Source: Streptomyces cinerochromogenes
Lineage (GTDB): Bacteria; Actinomycetota; Actinomycetes; Streptomycetales; Streptomycetaceae
Direction: 5' to 3'
Length of the DNA: 64,000 nucleotides
Assembly: GCF_014648635.1 (NCBI RefSeq)
Contig: NZ_BMRM01000017.1
Span: forward strand, 62,001 to 126,000
The position numbers were made by a program, and so were the translations under genes. The number at the start of each line of letters is the position of its first letter. Within the stretch, counting starts at the first letter, position 1. Shown here piece after piece: positions 1 to 7,718 of the stretch. The notes beneath the pieces were generated by a model that made no database searches, had not been told where the DNA came from, and saw nothing but the letters and a program-made list of their open reading frames with translations.

Positions 1-186
1 GGCGGTCAGCTCGGCGATCTGCTGGAGGGTGGCGCCGATGTCGGACGTACGGGTCGTGGTCATCGACTGGACCGAGACCGGCGCGTCCCCGCCGACCGCC
101 ACGCTTCCGACCTGGATCTGCCGGCTCTTGCGGCGCTCGGCGAGCTTGGTCGGAACGGACGGCATGCCGAGAGAAATCGCAGTCAT
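1..186 (-). CDS. ispG: 4-hydroxy-3-methylbut-2-enyl diphosphate synthase IspG (N-terminal part, cut by window edge)
   Basis: Only the first 62 codons are inside the window; the gene continues past base 1. The visible start MTAISLGMPSVPTKLAERRK, followed by a R-QIQVGSVAVGGDAPVSVQSM stretch, is the typical beginning of actinobacterial IspG (GcpE). That family is the [4Fe-4S] enzyme converting methylerythritol cyclodiphosphate to HMBPP in the MEP pathway. The iron-sulfur cysteines lie in the missing C-terminal part and cannot be checked. It lies 169 bases downstream of rseP and dxr on the same strand, an order I know from other Streptomyces. A strong hairpin at 309-340 separates it from rseP, so it probably also has its own promoter in 187-308. 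Confidence 0.93.
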   Translation of the reverse strand, partial: MTAISLGMPSVPTKLAERRKSRQIQVGSVAVGGDAPVSVQSMTTTRTSDIGATLQQIAELTA

Positions 187-308
187 CTGCTGTGCAACCC
201 CAAGTCGTGGATCAAGGTCCGGTCCCGTGAACGGCGGGCTCCAGGCTTCGAGATTACGGCACGGGGCCGGGCGTCAGCACATCCCTCCCGCAAACACACC
301 CGATGGGA

Positions 309-340
309 CGCGGCCCGGAACCAGGGGGTTCCGGGCCGCG
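309..340 (-). terminator. Perfect 14-bp hairpin between rseP and ispG
   Basis: CGCGGCCCGGAACC and its exact reverse complement flank a 4-base loop, 16 bases after the rseP stop codon. There is no T-run. In GC-rich actinobacteria such stems can still terminate transcription or set an mRNA end. As it sits between two genes of one strand it may partly uncouple ispG from dxr-rseP. Confidence 0.7.
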
Positions 341-355
341 TTGAACGCCGGGTTG

Positions 356-1660
356 CTAGGAGATTTTCACCGGGTTGACCACGTCGGCGATCAGCACCAG
401 GACGGTGAAGCAGACGAAGATCCCGGCCACCACGTACGCCACCGGCATCAGCTTGGCGACGTCGAACGGGCCGGGGTCGGGCCGGCGCAGCACCCGGGCC
501 ACGTTCCGCCGGAGCGACTCCCACAGGGCGCCCGCGATGTGCCCGCCGTCGAGCGGGAGCAGCGGGAGCATGTTGAACAGGAACAGGGAGAGGTTGAACC
601 CGGCGACCACGAACACGGCCATGGCCAGCTGCTGCGAGGCCGGGATGTCCAGCGTGGCGATCTCGCCGGTGACCCGGGCCGCGCCGACGATGCCCATCGG
701 GGAGTCCGGTTCGCGCGGTCCGTCGCCGAAGGCGGCGTCCCACAGGGCGGGGATCTTGCCGGGCAGGTCCACGAGGGAGTCGACGGCGTCGCCGACCCGG
801 TCGGTCATCCAGGTCACGGACTGGCCGAAGTCCTGTTTGACGACGCCGCGGGCCGGGCTGAAGCCGAGGAACCCGGCCTTGACGTACTCGCCCTGGACGT
901 AGGCGCCGCTGGAGTCCTTCTTGGCGACCTGGTTGGTGGCGATCTTCGCGTGCAGGGTCACCTGCCGGCCGTGGCGGTCGACCACGATCGGCACGTCCTT
1001 GCCGGCGTGTCCGCGGATCAGGTCCGACAGGGCGTTCCAGTTCTCGGTGGGCACGCCGTCGAAGGAGACGATCCGGTCGCCCGCCTTCATGCCGGCGTCC
1101 GCGGCCGGGGAGGCCGGGTCGGACTTCCTGCAGCTGTCGCGGTGCTGGCTCTGCGCGATGACGCAGGGCGAGACGGACTCGACGGTGGTGGTCTCCTGCT
1201 GGATGCCGAAGCCCATCAGCACGGTGAGGAAGAGGCCGACCGCGAGCACCAGGTTCATGAAGGGGCCCGCGAACATGACGATGACCCGCTTCCACGGCTT
1301 GCGCGTGTAGAACATGCGCGTCTCGTCACCCGGCTGGAGTTCCTCGAAGGCCGCCGAGCGGGCGTCCTCGATCATGCCGCGCCACGGGGAGGTGGAGCGG
1401 GCGGTGATCCGGCCGGAGTCGTCGGGCGGGAACATCCCGATCATGCGGATGTAGCCGCCGAGCGGGATCGCCTTGATGCCGTACTCGGTCTCGCCCTTCT
1501 TCCGCGACCAGATGGTCGGGCCGAAGCCGACCATGTACTGCGGGACGCGGATGCCGAAGAGCTTGGCCGTGGACAGGTGCCCCAGCTCGTGCCACGCGAT
1601 CGAGACGAGCAGGCCCACCGCGAAGACCACTATGCCGAGGATGAACATCAAGGTCGTCAT
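356..1660 (-). CDS. rseP: Site-2 intramembrane metalloprotease, RseP/RIP family
   Basis: 434 residues. It is a polytopic zinc protease that cuts transmembrane substrates such as anti-sigma factors within the membrane. The first membrane segment carries the zinc motif HELGH at residues 24-28, a PDZ domain sits mid-protein (around AADAGMKAGDRIVSFDGVP), and the third zinc ligand motif LPLLPLDGGHIAG lies in the C-terminal membrane part. The start ATG at 1660 overlaps the dxr stop as ATGA, so the two are translationally coupled. A longer upstream reading exists in frame but lies inside dxr and gives no plausible start. The dxr-rseP-ispG context is the usual streptomycete one. The substrate is not deducible here. 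Confidence 0.93.
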   Translation of the reverse strand: MTTLMFILGIVVFAVGLLVSIAWHELGHLSTAKLFGIRVPQYMVGFGPTIWSRKKGETEYGIKAIPLGGYIRMIGMFPPDDSGRITARSTSPWRGMIEDARSAAFEELQPGDETRMFYTRKPWKRVIVMFAGPFMNLVLAVGLFLTVLMGFGIQQETTTVESVSPCVIAQSQHRDSCRKSDPASPAADAGMKAGDRIVSFDGVPTENWNALSDLIRGHAGKDVPIVVDRHGRQVTLHAKIATNQVAKKDSSGAYVQGEYVKAGFLGFSPARGVVKQDFGQSVTWMTDRVGDAVDSLVDLPGKIPALWDAAFGDGPREPDSPMGIVGAARVTGEIATLDIPASQQLAMAVFVVAGFNLSLFLFNMLPLLPLDGGHIAGALWESLRRNVARVLRRPDPGPFDVAKLMPVAYVVAGIFVCFTVLVLIADVVNPVKIS

Positions 1661-2928
1661 GCACGCGCCTCCGCGGTCGCCGTCGTGGCTGTGAGTTCGC
1701 GGGCCCGGGCCCTGGCCCAGGTCTCCGCTTCGAGGACGTCCGACACCGTGAGTGAGGTTCCCGTGACCGGGGTGCCGTGCTCCTCCACCACCCGGGTGAC
1801 GGTCTCCATGATCCCGTTGAAGGGCAGCGCGCCGCTCAGGAAGGCCGCGACGCACTCCTCGTTGGCGGCATTGAACACCGCCGGGGCCGTGCCCGCGAGC
1901 CGCCCCACATGCCGGGCGAGGTCCACCGAGGGGAAGGCCTCGTTGTCCAGCGGGAAGAACTCCCAGGTGGAGGCCTTGCTCCAGTCGAAGGCGGGCGCGG
2001 CGTCGGGGACGCGTTCGGGCCAGCCCAGGCCGATGGCGATCGGCCCGCGCATGTCGGGGGGCGTCGCCTGGGCGATCGTGGATCCGTCGGTGAACTCGAC
2101 CATCGAGTGGACATACGACTGGGGATGCACGACCACCTCAATGCGGTCGAAGGGAATGTCGTAGAGGAGGTGTGCCTCGATGACCTCCAGTCCCTTGTTG
2201 ACCAGGGTCGCGGAGTTCACCGTGATCACCGGGCCCATGGCCCAGGTGGGGTGGGCGAGGGCGTCCGCGACGGTGACGTGCGCCAGCTCGGCCCGGGTCC
2301 GGCCGCGGAAGGGGCCGCCGGAGGCGGTGACGACGAGCTTGCGGACGTCGGCCCGGGTGCCGGCCGCCAGCGCCTGGAAGAGGGCGGCGTGCTCGGAGTC
2401 CACCGGGATGATCTGGCCGGGCTTGGCGAGCGCGGTGACCAGCGGGCCGCCGACGATCAGCGACTCCTTGTTGGCGAGGGCGAGGGTGCGGCCCGCCTCC
2501 AGGGCGGCGAGGGTCGGCGCGAGGCCGATGGAGCCGGTGATGCCGTTGAGCACGGTGTGGCAGTCCGAGGCGGCGACCCGGGTGGCCGCGTCGGGTCCGG
2601 CGAGGATCTCGGGCAGCGGCTCCCCCGCGCCGTACGCCGCGGCGAGCGCCTCGCGCAGCGCGGGTACGACGTCCTCGCGGGCGACCGCGACGGTCCGCAC
2701 CCGCAGCCGGTGCGCCTGCTCGGCGAGGAGGGCGACCCGGCCGCCGTTCGCGGACAGGGCGGTCACCCGGAAGCGGTCGGGGTTGCGCAGCACGAGGTCG
2801 ATGGCCTGGGTGCCGATGGATCCGGTGGAGCCGAGGATCACCACGTCCTTGGGGCCGTCGCCGGCGACGGGGTCGTAGACGAGGTGCGGGTCGGCGAGAG
2901 GGGCCGGATGGGCGGGACTGTCGGTCAT
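1657..2928 (-). CDS. dxr: 1-deoxy-D-xylulose 5-phosphate reductoisomerase
   Basis: 423 residues. It catalyses the NADPH-dependent rearrangement and reduction of DXP to MEP, the committed step of the MEP pathway, in the cytoplasm. Visible motifs are the dinucleotide loop VVILGSTGSIGTQ near residue 30, NKESLIVGG, the metal-binding VDSEHAALFQ, the SGGPFRG loop, and a C-terminal NAANEECVAAFL segment. The start MTDSPAHPAPL is chosen because GGGGGG lies just before the ATG and a CACAAT hexamer lies 6 bases upstream of it; transcription may begin at or very near the start codon. The length is normal for the family. It is the first gene of the dxr-rseP pair. Confidence 0.95.
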   Translation of the reverse strand: MTDSPAHPAPLADPHLVYDPVAGDGPKDVVILGSTGSIGTQAIDLVLRNPDRFRVTALSANGGRVALLAEQAHRLRVRTVAVAREDVVPALREALAAAYGAGEPLPEILAGPDAATRVAASDCHTVLNGITGSIGLAPTLAALEAGRTLALANKESLIVGGPLVTALAKPGQIIPVDSEHAALFQALAAGTRADVRKLVVTASGGPFRGRTRAELAHVTVADALAHPTWAMGPVITVNSATLVNKGLEVIEAHLLYDIPFDRIEVVVHPQSYVHSMVEFTDGSTIAQATPPDMRGPIAIGLGWPERVPDAAPAFDWSKASTWEFFPLDNEAFPSVDLARHVGRLAGTAPAVFNAANEECVAAFLSGALPFNGIMETVTRVVEEHGTPVTGTSLTVSDVLEAETWARARARELTATTATAEARA

Positions 2929-3016
2929 CCCCCCATTGTGGCCGCACGCGCCGCCGCTCCGGACAGCGCGTCCCTCGGGCGGGGCGGGTTCCGCGAGATG
3001 TGGACCCCCGGTGAAG

Positions 3017-3046
3017 ATCGTGTGATAACACTTCGTTCCACACGAT
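3017..3046. promoter_or_regulatory. Inverted repeat upstream of the lamin-tail protein gene
   Basis: ATCGTGTG (3017-3024) and its exact reverse complement CACACGAT (3039-3046) are separated by 14 bases, centred about 45 bases before the start at 3077. The position and symmetry suggest an operator. I do not recognise the regulator. Confidence 0.4.
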
Positions 3047-3076
3047 TCGCGGACGACATCCTGGGGGGATATCTCC

Positions 3077-3535
3077 ATGCATACTGTGCGCATACGCGCG
3101 GCCCTGCCCGCTCTCGCCGGAGCTGCCCTGCTCACCGGCACCCTGCTCAGCACCCCGGCCGAGGCCGCCGGGGGCGTGAGCATCCACCACGTGTGGTTCG
3201 ACAGCCCCGGCTCGGACAACCGCTCGAACAAGAGCCTGAACGCCGAGTGGGTGCAGCTCAGGAACACCAGCGGCTCGGCGGTCTCGCTCAAGGGCTGGGT
3301 CCTGAAGGACGCCTCCAACCACAAGTACGTCTTCCCGAACGTCAAGATCGGCGCCGGGAAGTACCTGAAGATCCACACCGGCAGCGGCTCGGACACCGCG
3401 TCCGACAAGTACCAGGACCGCCGCGCCTACGTCTGGAACAACGACAGGGACACGGCCACCCTGACCAGGGCGAGCGGCAGCAAGGTCGACAGCTGCTCCT
3501 GGACGACGCGGGACCCGAGCGACAAGTACTGCTAG
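3077..3535 (+). CDS. Secreted lamin-tail-domain protein
   Basis: 152 residues. A Sec signal peptide (MHTVRIRAALPALAGAALLT onward, cut near AEAAG at about residue 32) is followed by a single lamin tail domain (LTD), an immunoglobulin-like beta fold. Diagnostic pieces are NAEWVQLRN, LKGWVLKDASNHKYVFP and a late WNNDRDTATL strand. Two cysteines near the C-terminus (CSW...KYC) could form a disulfide. GGGGGGAT precedes the ATG by about 8 bases. Its stop codon overlaps, tail to tail, that of the acyl-CoA dehydrogenase. Bacterial LTD proteins are often extracellular and linked to nucleases or cell-surface proteins, but this one is a stand-alone domain and its role is unknown. Confidence 0.85.
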   Translation: MHTVRIRAALPALAGAALLTGTLLSTPAEAAGGVSIHHVWFDSPGSDNRSNKSLNAEWVQLRNTSGSAVSLKGWVLKDASNHKYVFPNVKIGAGKYLKIHTGSGSDTASDKYQDRRAYVWNNDRDTATLTRASGSKVDSCSWTTRDPSDKYC

Positions 3536-5499
3536 TGCCCGTCGCCGTCCGGACGGCCGGACCGGCTCGCGAACGGACGGCGGGCGTTCTCGTGGGTGGA
3601 GGGGCCGGGGGTCGCGTCGGCGATCCACGGGCCCTCCCCCGAGGGGTCGAGGATGCCCTCCTCCAGCCAGGTGTAGGCCCCGCCGAGGACGCCCCGCACC
3701 ACCTTGCGGTCCAGTTCGTCGGTGTTGGTCCACAGGCGGTCGAAGAGTTCCTCCGCCCGGATGCGGGCCTGGCGGCAGAAGGCGTCGGCGAGCTGGTAGG
3801 CCTCGCGGCCGTGCTCGCCCTCCCGCCACAGCCGCTCGGCGCGGACGCAGGCCGCGCTCATCGCGAACAGTTCGGCGCCGATGTCCACGATCCGGCCGAG
3901 GAAGCCCTGCTTGGTCTCCATCCGGCCCTGCCAGCGGGACATGGCGTAGAAGGTGGAGCGGGCGAGTTTGCGGGCCGTGCGCTCGACGTAGCGGAGGTGC
4001 CCGGACAGGTCGATGCCGTGCTTGAACTCGCCGTAGGCCAGGGGCAGCTGGCCGGGTCCCGCGACCAGCTTCGGCAGCCACTTGGCGTAGAACACGCCCG
4101 CGTTCGCGCCCGCCCTCGCCTTGGCGGACAGCGGCTTGTCGGGGTCGATGAGGTCGCCGGCGACCGACAGGTGGGCGTCCACGGCCTCCCGTGCGATCAG
4201 CAGGTGCATGATCTCGGTCGAGCCCTCGAAGATGCGGTTGATGCGCAGGTCGCGCAGGATCTGCTCGGCCGGGACGGGGCGCTCGCCGCGCGCCCGCAGC
4301 GACTCGGCCGTCTCGTAGCCGCGTCCGCCGCGGATCTGGACCAGTTCGTCGGCCATCTTCCAGGCCATCTCGGAGCCGTACAGCTTGGCGAGGGCGGCCT
4401 CGATGCGGATGTCGTTGCGGTCCTCGTCGGCCATCTGGGAGGACAGGTCGAGGACGGCCTCCAGGGCGAAGGTCGTGGCCGCGATGAACGCGATCTTGGA
4501 GCCGACGGCCTCGTGCAGCGCGACCGGCTTGCCCCACTGCTCGCGCTCGGCCGCCCACTCGCGGGCGATCTTCAGGCACCACTTGCCGGCGCCGGCGCAC
4601 ATCGCGGGCAGCGACAGCCGCCCGGTGTTCAGCGTCGTCAGCGCGATCTTCAGGCCCGCGCCCTCGGGGCCGATCCGGTTGGCGGCGGGGACCCGGACCC
4701 GGTGGAAGCGGGTCACGCCGTTCTCGATGCCGCGCAGGCCCATGAAGGCGTTGCGGTTCTCGACGGTGACGCCCTCGGCGGTGGCCTCCACCACGAACGC
4801 GGTGATGCCGCCCTTGTGGCCCTCGGACTTCGGCACCCGCGCCATGACCACGAGCAGGTCGGCGACCACCCCGTTGGTGGTCCACAGCTTCACGCCGTCG
4901 AGGACGTAGTCGTCGCCGTCGGGGACGGCCGTGGTGGCGAGGCGGGCCGGGTCGGAGCCCACGTCCGGCTCGGTGAGCAGGAACGCGGAGATGTCGGTGC
5001 GGGCGCAGCGGGGCAGGAAGGCGTCCTTCTGCTCCTGGGTGCCGAACATCTTCAGCGGCTGCGGTACGCCGATCGACTGGTGGGCGGAGAGCAGCGCGCC
5101 GACGGCGGGGCTGACGGAGCCGACCAGGGCGAGCGCCTTGTTGTAGTAGAGCTGGGTGAGGCCGAGACCGCCGTACCCGGGGTCGATCTTCATGCCGAGG
5201 GCGCCGAGTTCCTTCAGGCCCGCCACGACCTCGTCGGGGATGCGGGCCTCGCGTTCGATGCGGGCGGGGTCGATCGCCGTCTCGCAGAAGGCGCGCAGCT
5301 TCGCCAGGAACTCCTCGCCGCGCCGGACGGACTCGTCGTCGGGCAGCGGGTGGGGGTGGATGAGGTCGAGCCGGAAGCGCCCGAGGAACAGTTCCTTGGC
5401 GAAGCTGGGCTTGCGCCAGTCCTGTTCCCGGGCGGCCTCCGCCACCTGGCGGGACTCGCGCTCGGTGACGGTGGTGCGTGGGGTGGTGGTGGCGGACAT
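3532..5499 (-). CDS. Acyl-CoA dehydrogenase family flavoprotein, long form
   Basis: 655 residues against about 380 for short-chain family members, with a long C-terminal helical extension as in VLCAD-like enzymes. FAD-dependent alpha,beta-desaturation of acyl-CoA is expected. Visible family marks are LLTEPDVGSDPARLATTAV (acyl/FAD site), LWTTNG, NAFMGLRGIENG, the FAD-binding RGGRGYETAESL and RIFEGSTEIMHLL, where the family catalytic glutamate lies. The gene is monocistronic. The start ATG at 5499 is followed upstream by a region holding a CCAGT-GCT-ACTGG palindrome (5550-5562), a possible operator. Its substrate chain length is not determinable, and no beta-oxidation partner is adjacent. Confidence 0.88.
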   Translation of the reverse strand: MSATTTPRTTVTERESRQVAEAAREQDWRKPSFAKELFLGRFRLDLIHPHPLPDDESVRRGEEFLAKLRAFCETAIDPARIEREARIPDEVVAGLKELGALGMKIDPGYGGLGLTQLYYNKALALVGSVSPAVGALLSAHQSIGVPQPLKMFGTQEQKDAFLPRCARTDISAFLLTEPDVGSDPARLATTAVPDGDDYVLDGVKLWTTNGVVADLLVVMARVPKSEGHKGGITAFVVEATAEGVTVENRNAFMGLRGIENGVTRFHRVRVPAANRIGPEGAGLKIALTTLNTGRLSLPAMCAGAGKWCLKIAREWAAEREQWGKPVALHEAVGSKIAFIAATTFALEAVLDLSSQMADEDRNDIRIEAALAKLYGSEMAWKMADELVQIRGGRGYETAESLRARGERPVPAEQILRDLRINRIFEGSTEIMHLLIAREAVDAHLSVAGDLIDPDKPLSAKARAGANAGVFYAKWLPKLVAGPGQLPLAYGEFKHGIDLSGHLRYVERTARKLARSTFYAMSRWQGRMETKQGFLGRIVDIGAELFAMSAACVRAERLWREGEHGREAYQLADAFCRQARIRAEELFDRLWTNTDELDRKVVRGVLGGAYTWLEEGILDPSGEGPWIADATPGPSTHENARRPFASRSGRPDGDGH

Positions 5500-5787
5500 G
5501 GAGCCTCACCTCGCCGCGAAGGGGGACGACTGGGACCGTTCATTACCGACCAGTGCTACTGGATCGTTGGTACCCGAAACGGGGCGATCCCACCACCCCT
5601 CGCGCACGCGCCCGGCCCGCGACGCCCGGGCGGGACGCGGTGCCGGGGCGCCCGGACACCCCGCAAGGCCTCGGCGCCCGCCCCGGCTGCACGGGCACAG
5701 GGGTCCTCGCCCGGCTCCTTGGGCCGAACGGGTGTCGGGGATCCTTGGCAGGGGGCGGTTCCGACACCCCGGAGGCGAGGAGAGGTG

Positions 5788-5801
5788 TCGAAGCGCTTCG
5801 A
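5788..5801. promoter_or_regulatory. LacI-family operator, perfect 14-bp palindrome (distal site of regulator gene)
   Basis: TCGAAGCGCTTCGA is identical to both sites in the binding protein/GH3 intergenic region 10 kb away. Its centre lies 89 bases from the second, degenerate copy nearer the regulator start. Confidence 0.85.
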
Positions 5802-5876
5802 CTCCCCTGGACACCCACCCTGGCTGAGGCTACTGTCGGATCCACCCTCACGCACCCCTGTCGGAAACGCGCAGAG

Positions 5877-5890
5877 TCGAAGCGCTTCAC
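5877..5890. promoter_or_regulatory. LacI-family operator, 12/14 match (proximal site of regulator gene)
   Basis: TCGAAGCGCTTCAC keeps the GAAGCGCTTC core and ends 17 bases before the regulator start codon, a position that suits autorepression. Confidence 0.8.
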
Positions 5891-5907
5891 ACAGCTTGGA
5901 GAGCCGG

Positions 5908-6921
5908 ATGGTCACCCTCGCCGAGGTCGCCCAGCACGCCGGAGTCTCGGCGAGCACGGTGAGCTATGTCCTCAGCGGCAAGCGGTCCATCTCCGCGACC
6001 ACCCGGCAACGGGTCGAGGAGAGCATCCGGGAGCTGGGCTACCACCCGAACGCGGGCGCCCGCGCCCTGGCCGGCAAGCGGTCCAACATCATCGCGCTGA
6101 TGGTCCCGCTGCGCACCGACATGTACGTGCCGGTGATGATGGAGATCGCCATCGCGGTGGCCACCACCGCCCGGACGCACGGGTACGACGTCCTGCTGCT
6201 CACCGGTGAGGAGGGCCCGGACGCGGTGCGCCGGGTCACCGGCAGCGGGCTGGCCGACGCGATGATCCTGATGGACGTCGAGCTGGAGGACGAGCGGCTG
6301 CCGCTGTTGCGGGAGACCTGGCAGCCCTCCGTCCTCATCGGCCTGCCCGCCGACACCACCGGTCTGACCTGTGTGGACCTGGACTGGAGCGCGACCGGGG
6401 CGCTGTGCGTGGAGCACCTCGCGGGGCTCGGTCACCGTGACATCGCGGTCATCGGCGAGGCCCCGGCGGTCTACGAGCGGCACACCGGTTTCGCCGAGCG
6501 CACCCTGGACGGACTGCGCGCCCGGGCCCGCGCGGCGGACCTGCGGGTGCTGCACCGGCCGTGCGAGGGCGGGTACGACGCGATGGCCCTCACCCTGTCC
6601 CGGATCTTCGACGAACGGCCGGGGACGACCGGGTTCGTGGTGCAGAACGAGTCGGCGGTGGAGCCGCTGCTCGCGCTGCTGCGCCAGCAGGGCCGGGCGG
6701 TGCCGGAGGACGTGTCGGTGGTCGCGATCTGCCCGGACCAGGTCGCGGTGCAGGCCTCGGTGCGGCTGACCTCGGTGGCCATCCCGGCCCAGGAGATGGG
6801 CCGGCACGCCGTGGAGCGCCTGGTGGCCAAGCTGGAGGGGCGGGACGGCGACGAGGTCGTGCTGCTCGCGCCCGAGCTGACCGTCCGGGCGAGTTCGGGA
6901 CCGGCGCCGGCCGCGCCCTGA
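5908..6921 (+). CDS. LacI-family transcriptional repressor of the adjacent glycan locus
   Basis: 337 residues. The N-terminus MVTLAEVAQHAGVSASTVSY begins a complete LacI helix-turn-helix plus hinge helix, followed by a periplasmic-binding-protein-like ligand domain (TDMYVPVMMEIAIA, AVIGEAP, FVVQNESAVEP, then the C-terminal TSVAIPAQEMGRHAVERL). The start at 5908 is chosen because GGAG lies 7 bases upstream and the HTH begins at residue 3. Palindromes of LacI type lie in its own promoter and in the promoters of the sugar-binding protein and GH3, so it most likely controls the locus and itself. The inducer is inferred to be an imported oligosaccharide. Its gene is convergent with the GH12 gene. 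Confidence 0.93.
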   Translation: MVTLAEVAQHAGVSASTVSYVLSGKRSISATTRQRVEESIRELGYHPNAGARALAGKRSNIIALMVPLRTDMYVPVMMEIAIAVATTARTHGYDVLLLTGEEGPDAVRRVTGSGLADAMILMDVELEDERLPLLRETWQPSVLIGLPADTTGLTCVDLDWSATGALCVEHLAGLGHRDIAVIGEAPAVYERHTGFAERTLDGLRARARAADLRVLHRPCEGGYDAMALTLSRIFDERPGTTGFVVQNESAVEPLLALLRQQGRAVPEDVSVVAICPDQVAVQASVRLTSVAIPAQEMGRHAVERLVAKLEGRDGDEVVLLAPELTVRASSGPAPAAP

Positions 6922-6931
6922 CGTCCCCCTG

Positions 6932-6963
6932 CCGGGGCCGGCCCCGCGAGGGAGCCGGCCCGG
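6932..6963. terminator. GC-rich hairpin between convergent LacI and GH12 genes
   Basis: CCGGGGCCGGC pairs with GCCGGCCCGG, leaving one bulged base, in the 48-base gap between the two convergent stop codons. It is probably a bidirectional terminator. Confidence 0.55.
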
Positions 6964-6969
6964 ACCGGA

Positions 6970-7683
6970 TCAGCTGCTGCCGACGGTGAGGTTGTTGGTG
7001 GTGAAGTTCAGGCCGCCGGACGAGGACGTGATCTCGTAGCCGAACTGGACGTCACCGATGGTCTCGTTGCCGAACCAGCCCTTGGTGTCCTTGATCCACT
7101 TCAGGATCGGCAGGATGTCGACCGTGCCGGAGCTGGAGTTGGAGGTGCGGACGAAGGAGAAGACCTCGTTCGCGCCGTTGTTGCCCTTGTAGACGGTCCA
7201 GGTGTGGCCGCCCAGCGTCACGTTGCCCTGCGAGGTGCCGAGCGGGCCGACGGCCCCGGTCTTGTTGACCCAGAGCATGATCTCGTAGTCGTGGTCGGTG
7301 TCCCAGATGTCGTACGACGTGTTGTACGCGCCGGACGACGGGACGGTGACGTTGTAGCTGCTGGTCAGCGAGGCCAGCGAGGTGATCGGCTTGTTGATCG
7401 CCTTCGTGGCGTTGGGGTAGGACTTGATCCCGCCGGTGCCCGGGTGGTTCGCCCACACGCCCCAGTTGGTGCCGGAGTTCGCCCAGACGCACTGGCTGCC
7501 GGCGCCGGAGCCCCAGATGTTGTTGTAGAGGGTGTAGCCGTTCAGCGTGGTGTTGCCCCACTGGTCGCAGGAGTTCCAGACGGCGGCGGAGGCGGGCGCC
7601 GAGGCCAGGCCGACGGTGGCGCCGAGGGCGAGGGCGGGGGCCAGCAGGGCCGTGGCGACCCTGCTCGGCGTGCGTGTTGCCAT
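6970..7683 (-). CDS. Secreted GH12 endo-beta-1,4-glucanase / xyloglucanase
   Basis: 237 residues: a signal peptide (cut near ASA, residue 33) followed by one GH12 beta-jelly-roll with no carbohydrate-binding module. The family nucleophile fits Glu134 in DYEIMLW and the acid/base fits Glu217 in FGYEITSS; both motifs are clear. GH12 enzymes cut cellulose, mixed-linkage glucan or xyloglucan. Next to GH95 and GH42 genes, xyloglucan is the most economical guess. It lies 35 bases after the GH95 stop on the same strand and is probably the last gene of that transcript. It would be the only secreted enzyme of the locus, making oligosaccharides for the transporter. Confidence 0.9.
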   Translation of the reverse strand: MATRTPSRVATALLAPALALGATVGLASAPASAAVWNSCDQWGNTTLNGYTLYNNIWGSGAGSQCVWANSGTNWGVWANHPGTGGIKSYPNATKAINKPITSLASLTSSYNVTVPSSGAYNTSYDIWDTDHDYEIMLWVNKTGAVGPLGTSQGNVTLGGHTWTVYKGNNGANEVFSFVRTSNSSSGTVDILPILKWIKDTKGWFGNETIGDVQFGYEITSSSGGLNFTTNNLTVGSS

Positions 7684-7718
7684 GGTGTCCCTTCCATGGG
7701 TGGGGGGAGTCGATCCGG

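Larger units (their letters stand above)
5500..5907. other. 408-base divergent intergenic region, acyl-CoA dehydrogenase / LacI regulator
   Basis: It holds the promoters of both flanking genes. Near the dehydrogenase start is the short palindrome CCAGTGCTACTGG at 5550-5562. On the other side are two LacI-type operators (listed separately). The middle (about 5580-5770) is GC-rich, and I see no credible gene in it. Confidence 0.6.

Noticed and set aside
5580..5770. Small gene in the GC-rich region between the acyl-CoA dehydrogenase and LacI genes
   Set aside because: Open frames exist in several phases but none has a ribosome site, signal peptide or known motif.
1777..5907. Very long open frame on the plus strand running in front of the LacI gene and antisense to dxr and the acyl-CoA dehydrogenase
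   Set aside because: It is low-complexity Gly/Ala/Arg/Val-rich with no domain, and follows the codon shadow of the real minus-strand genes. Only the part from 5908 is a gene.
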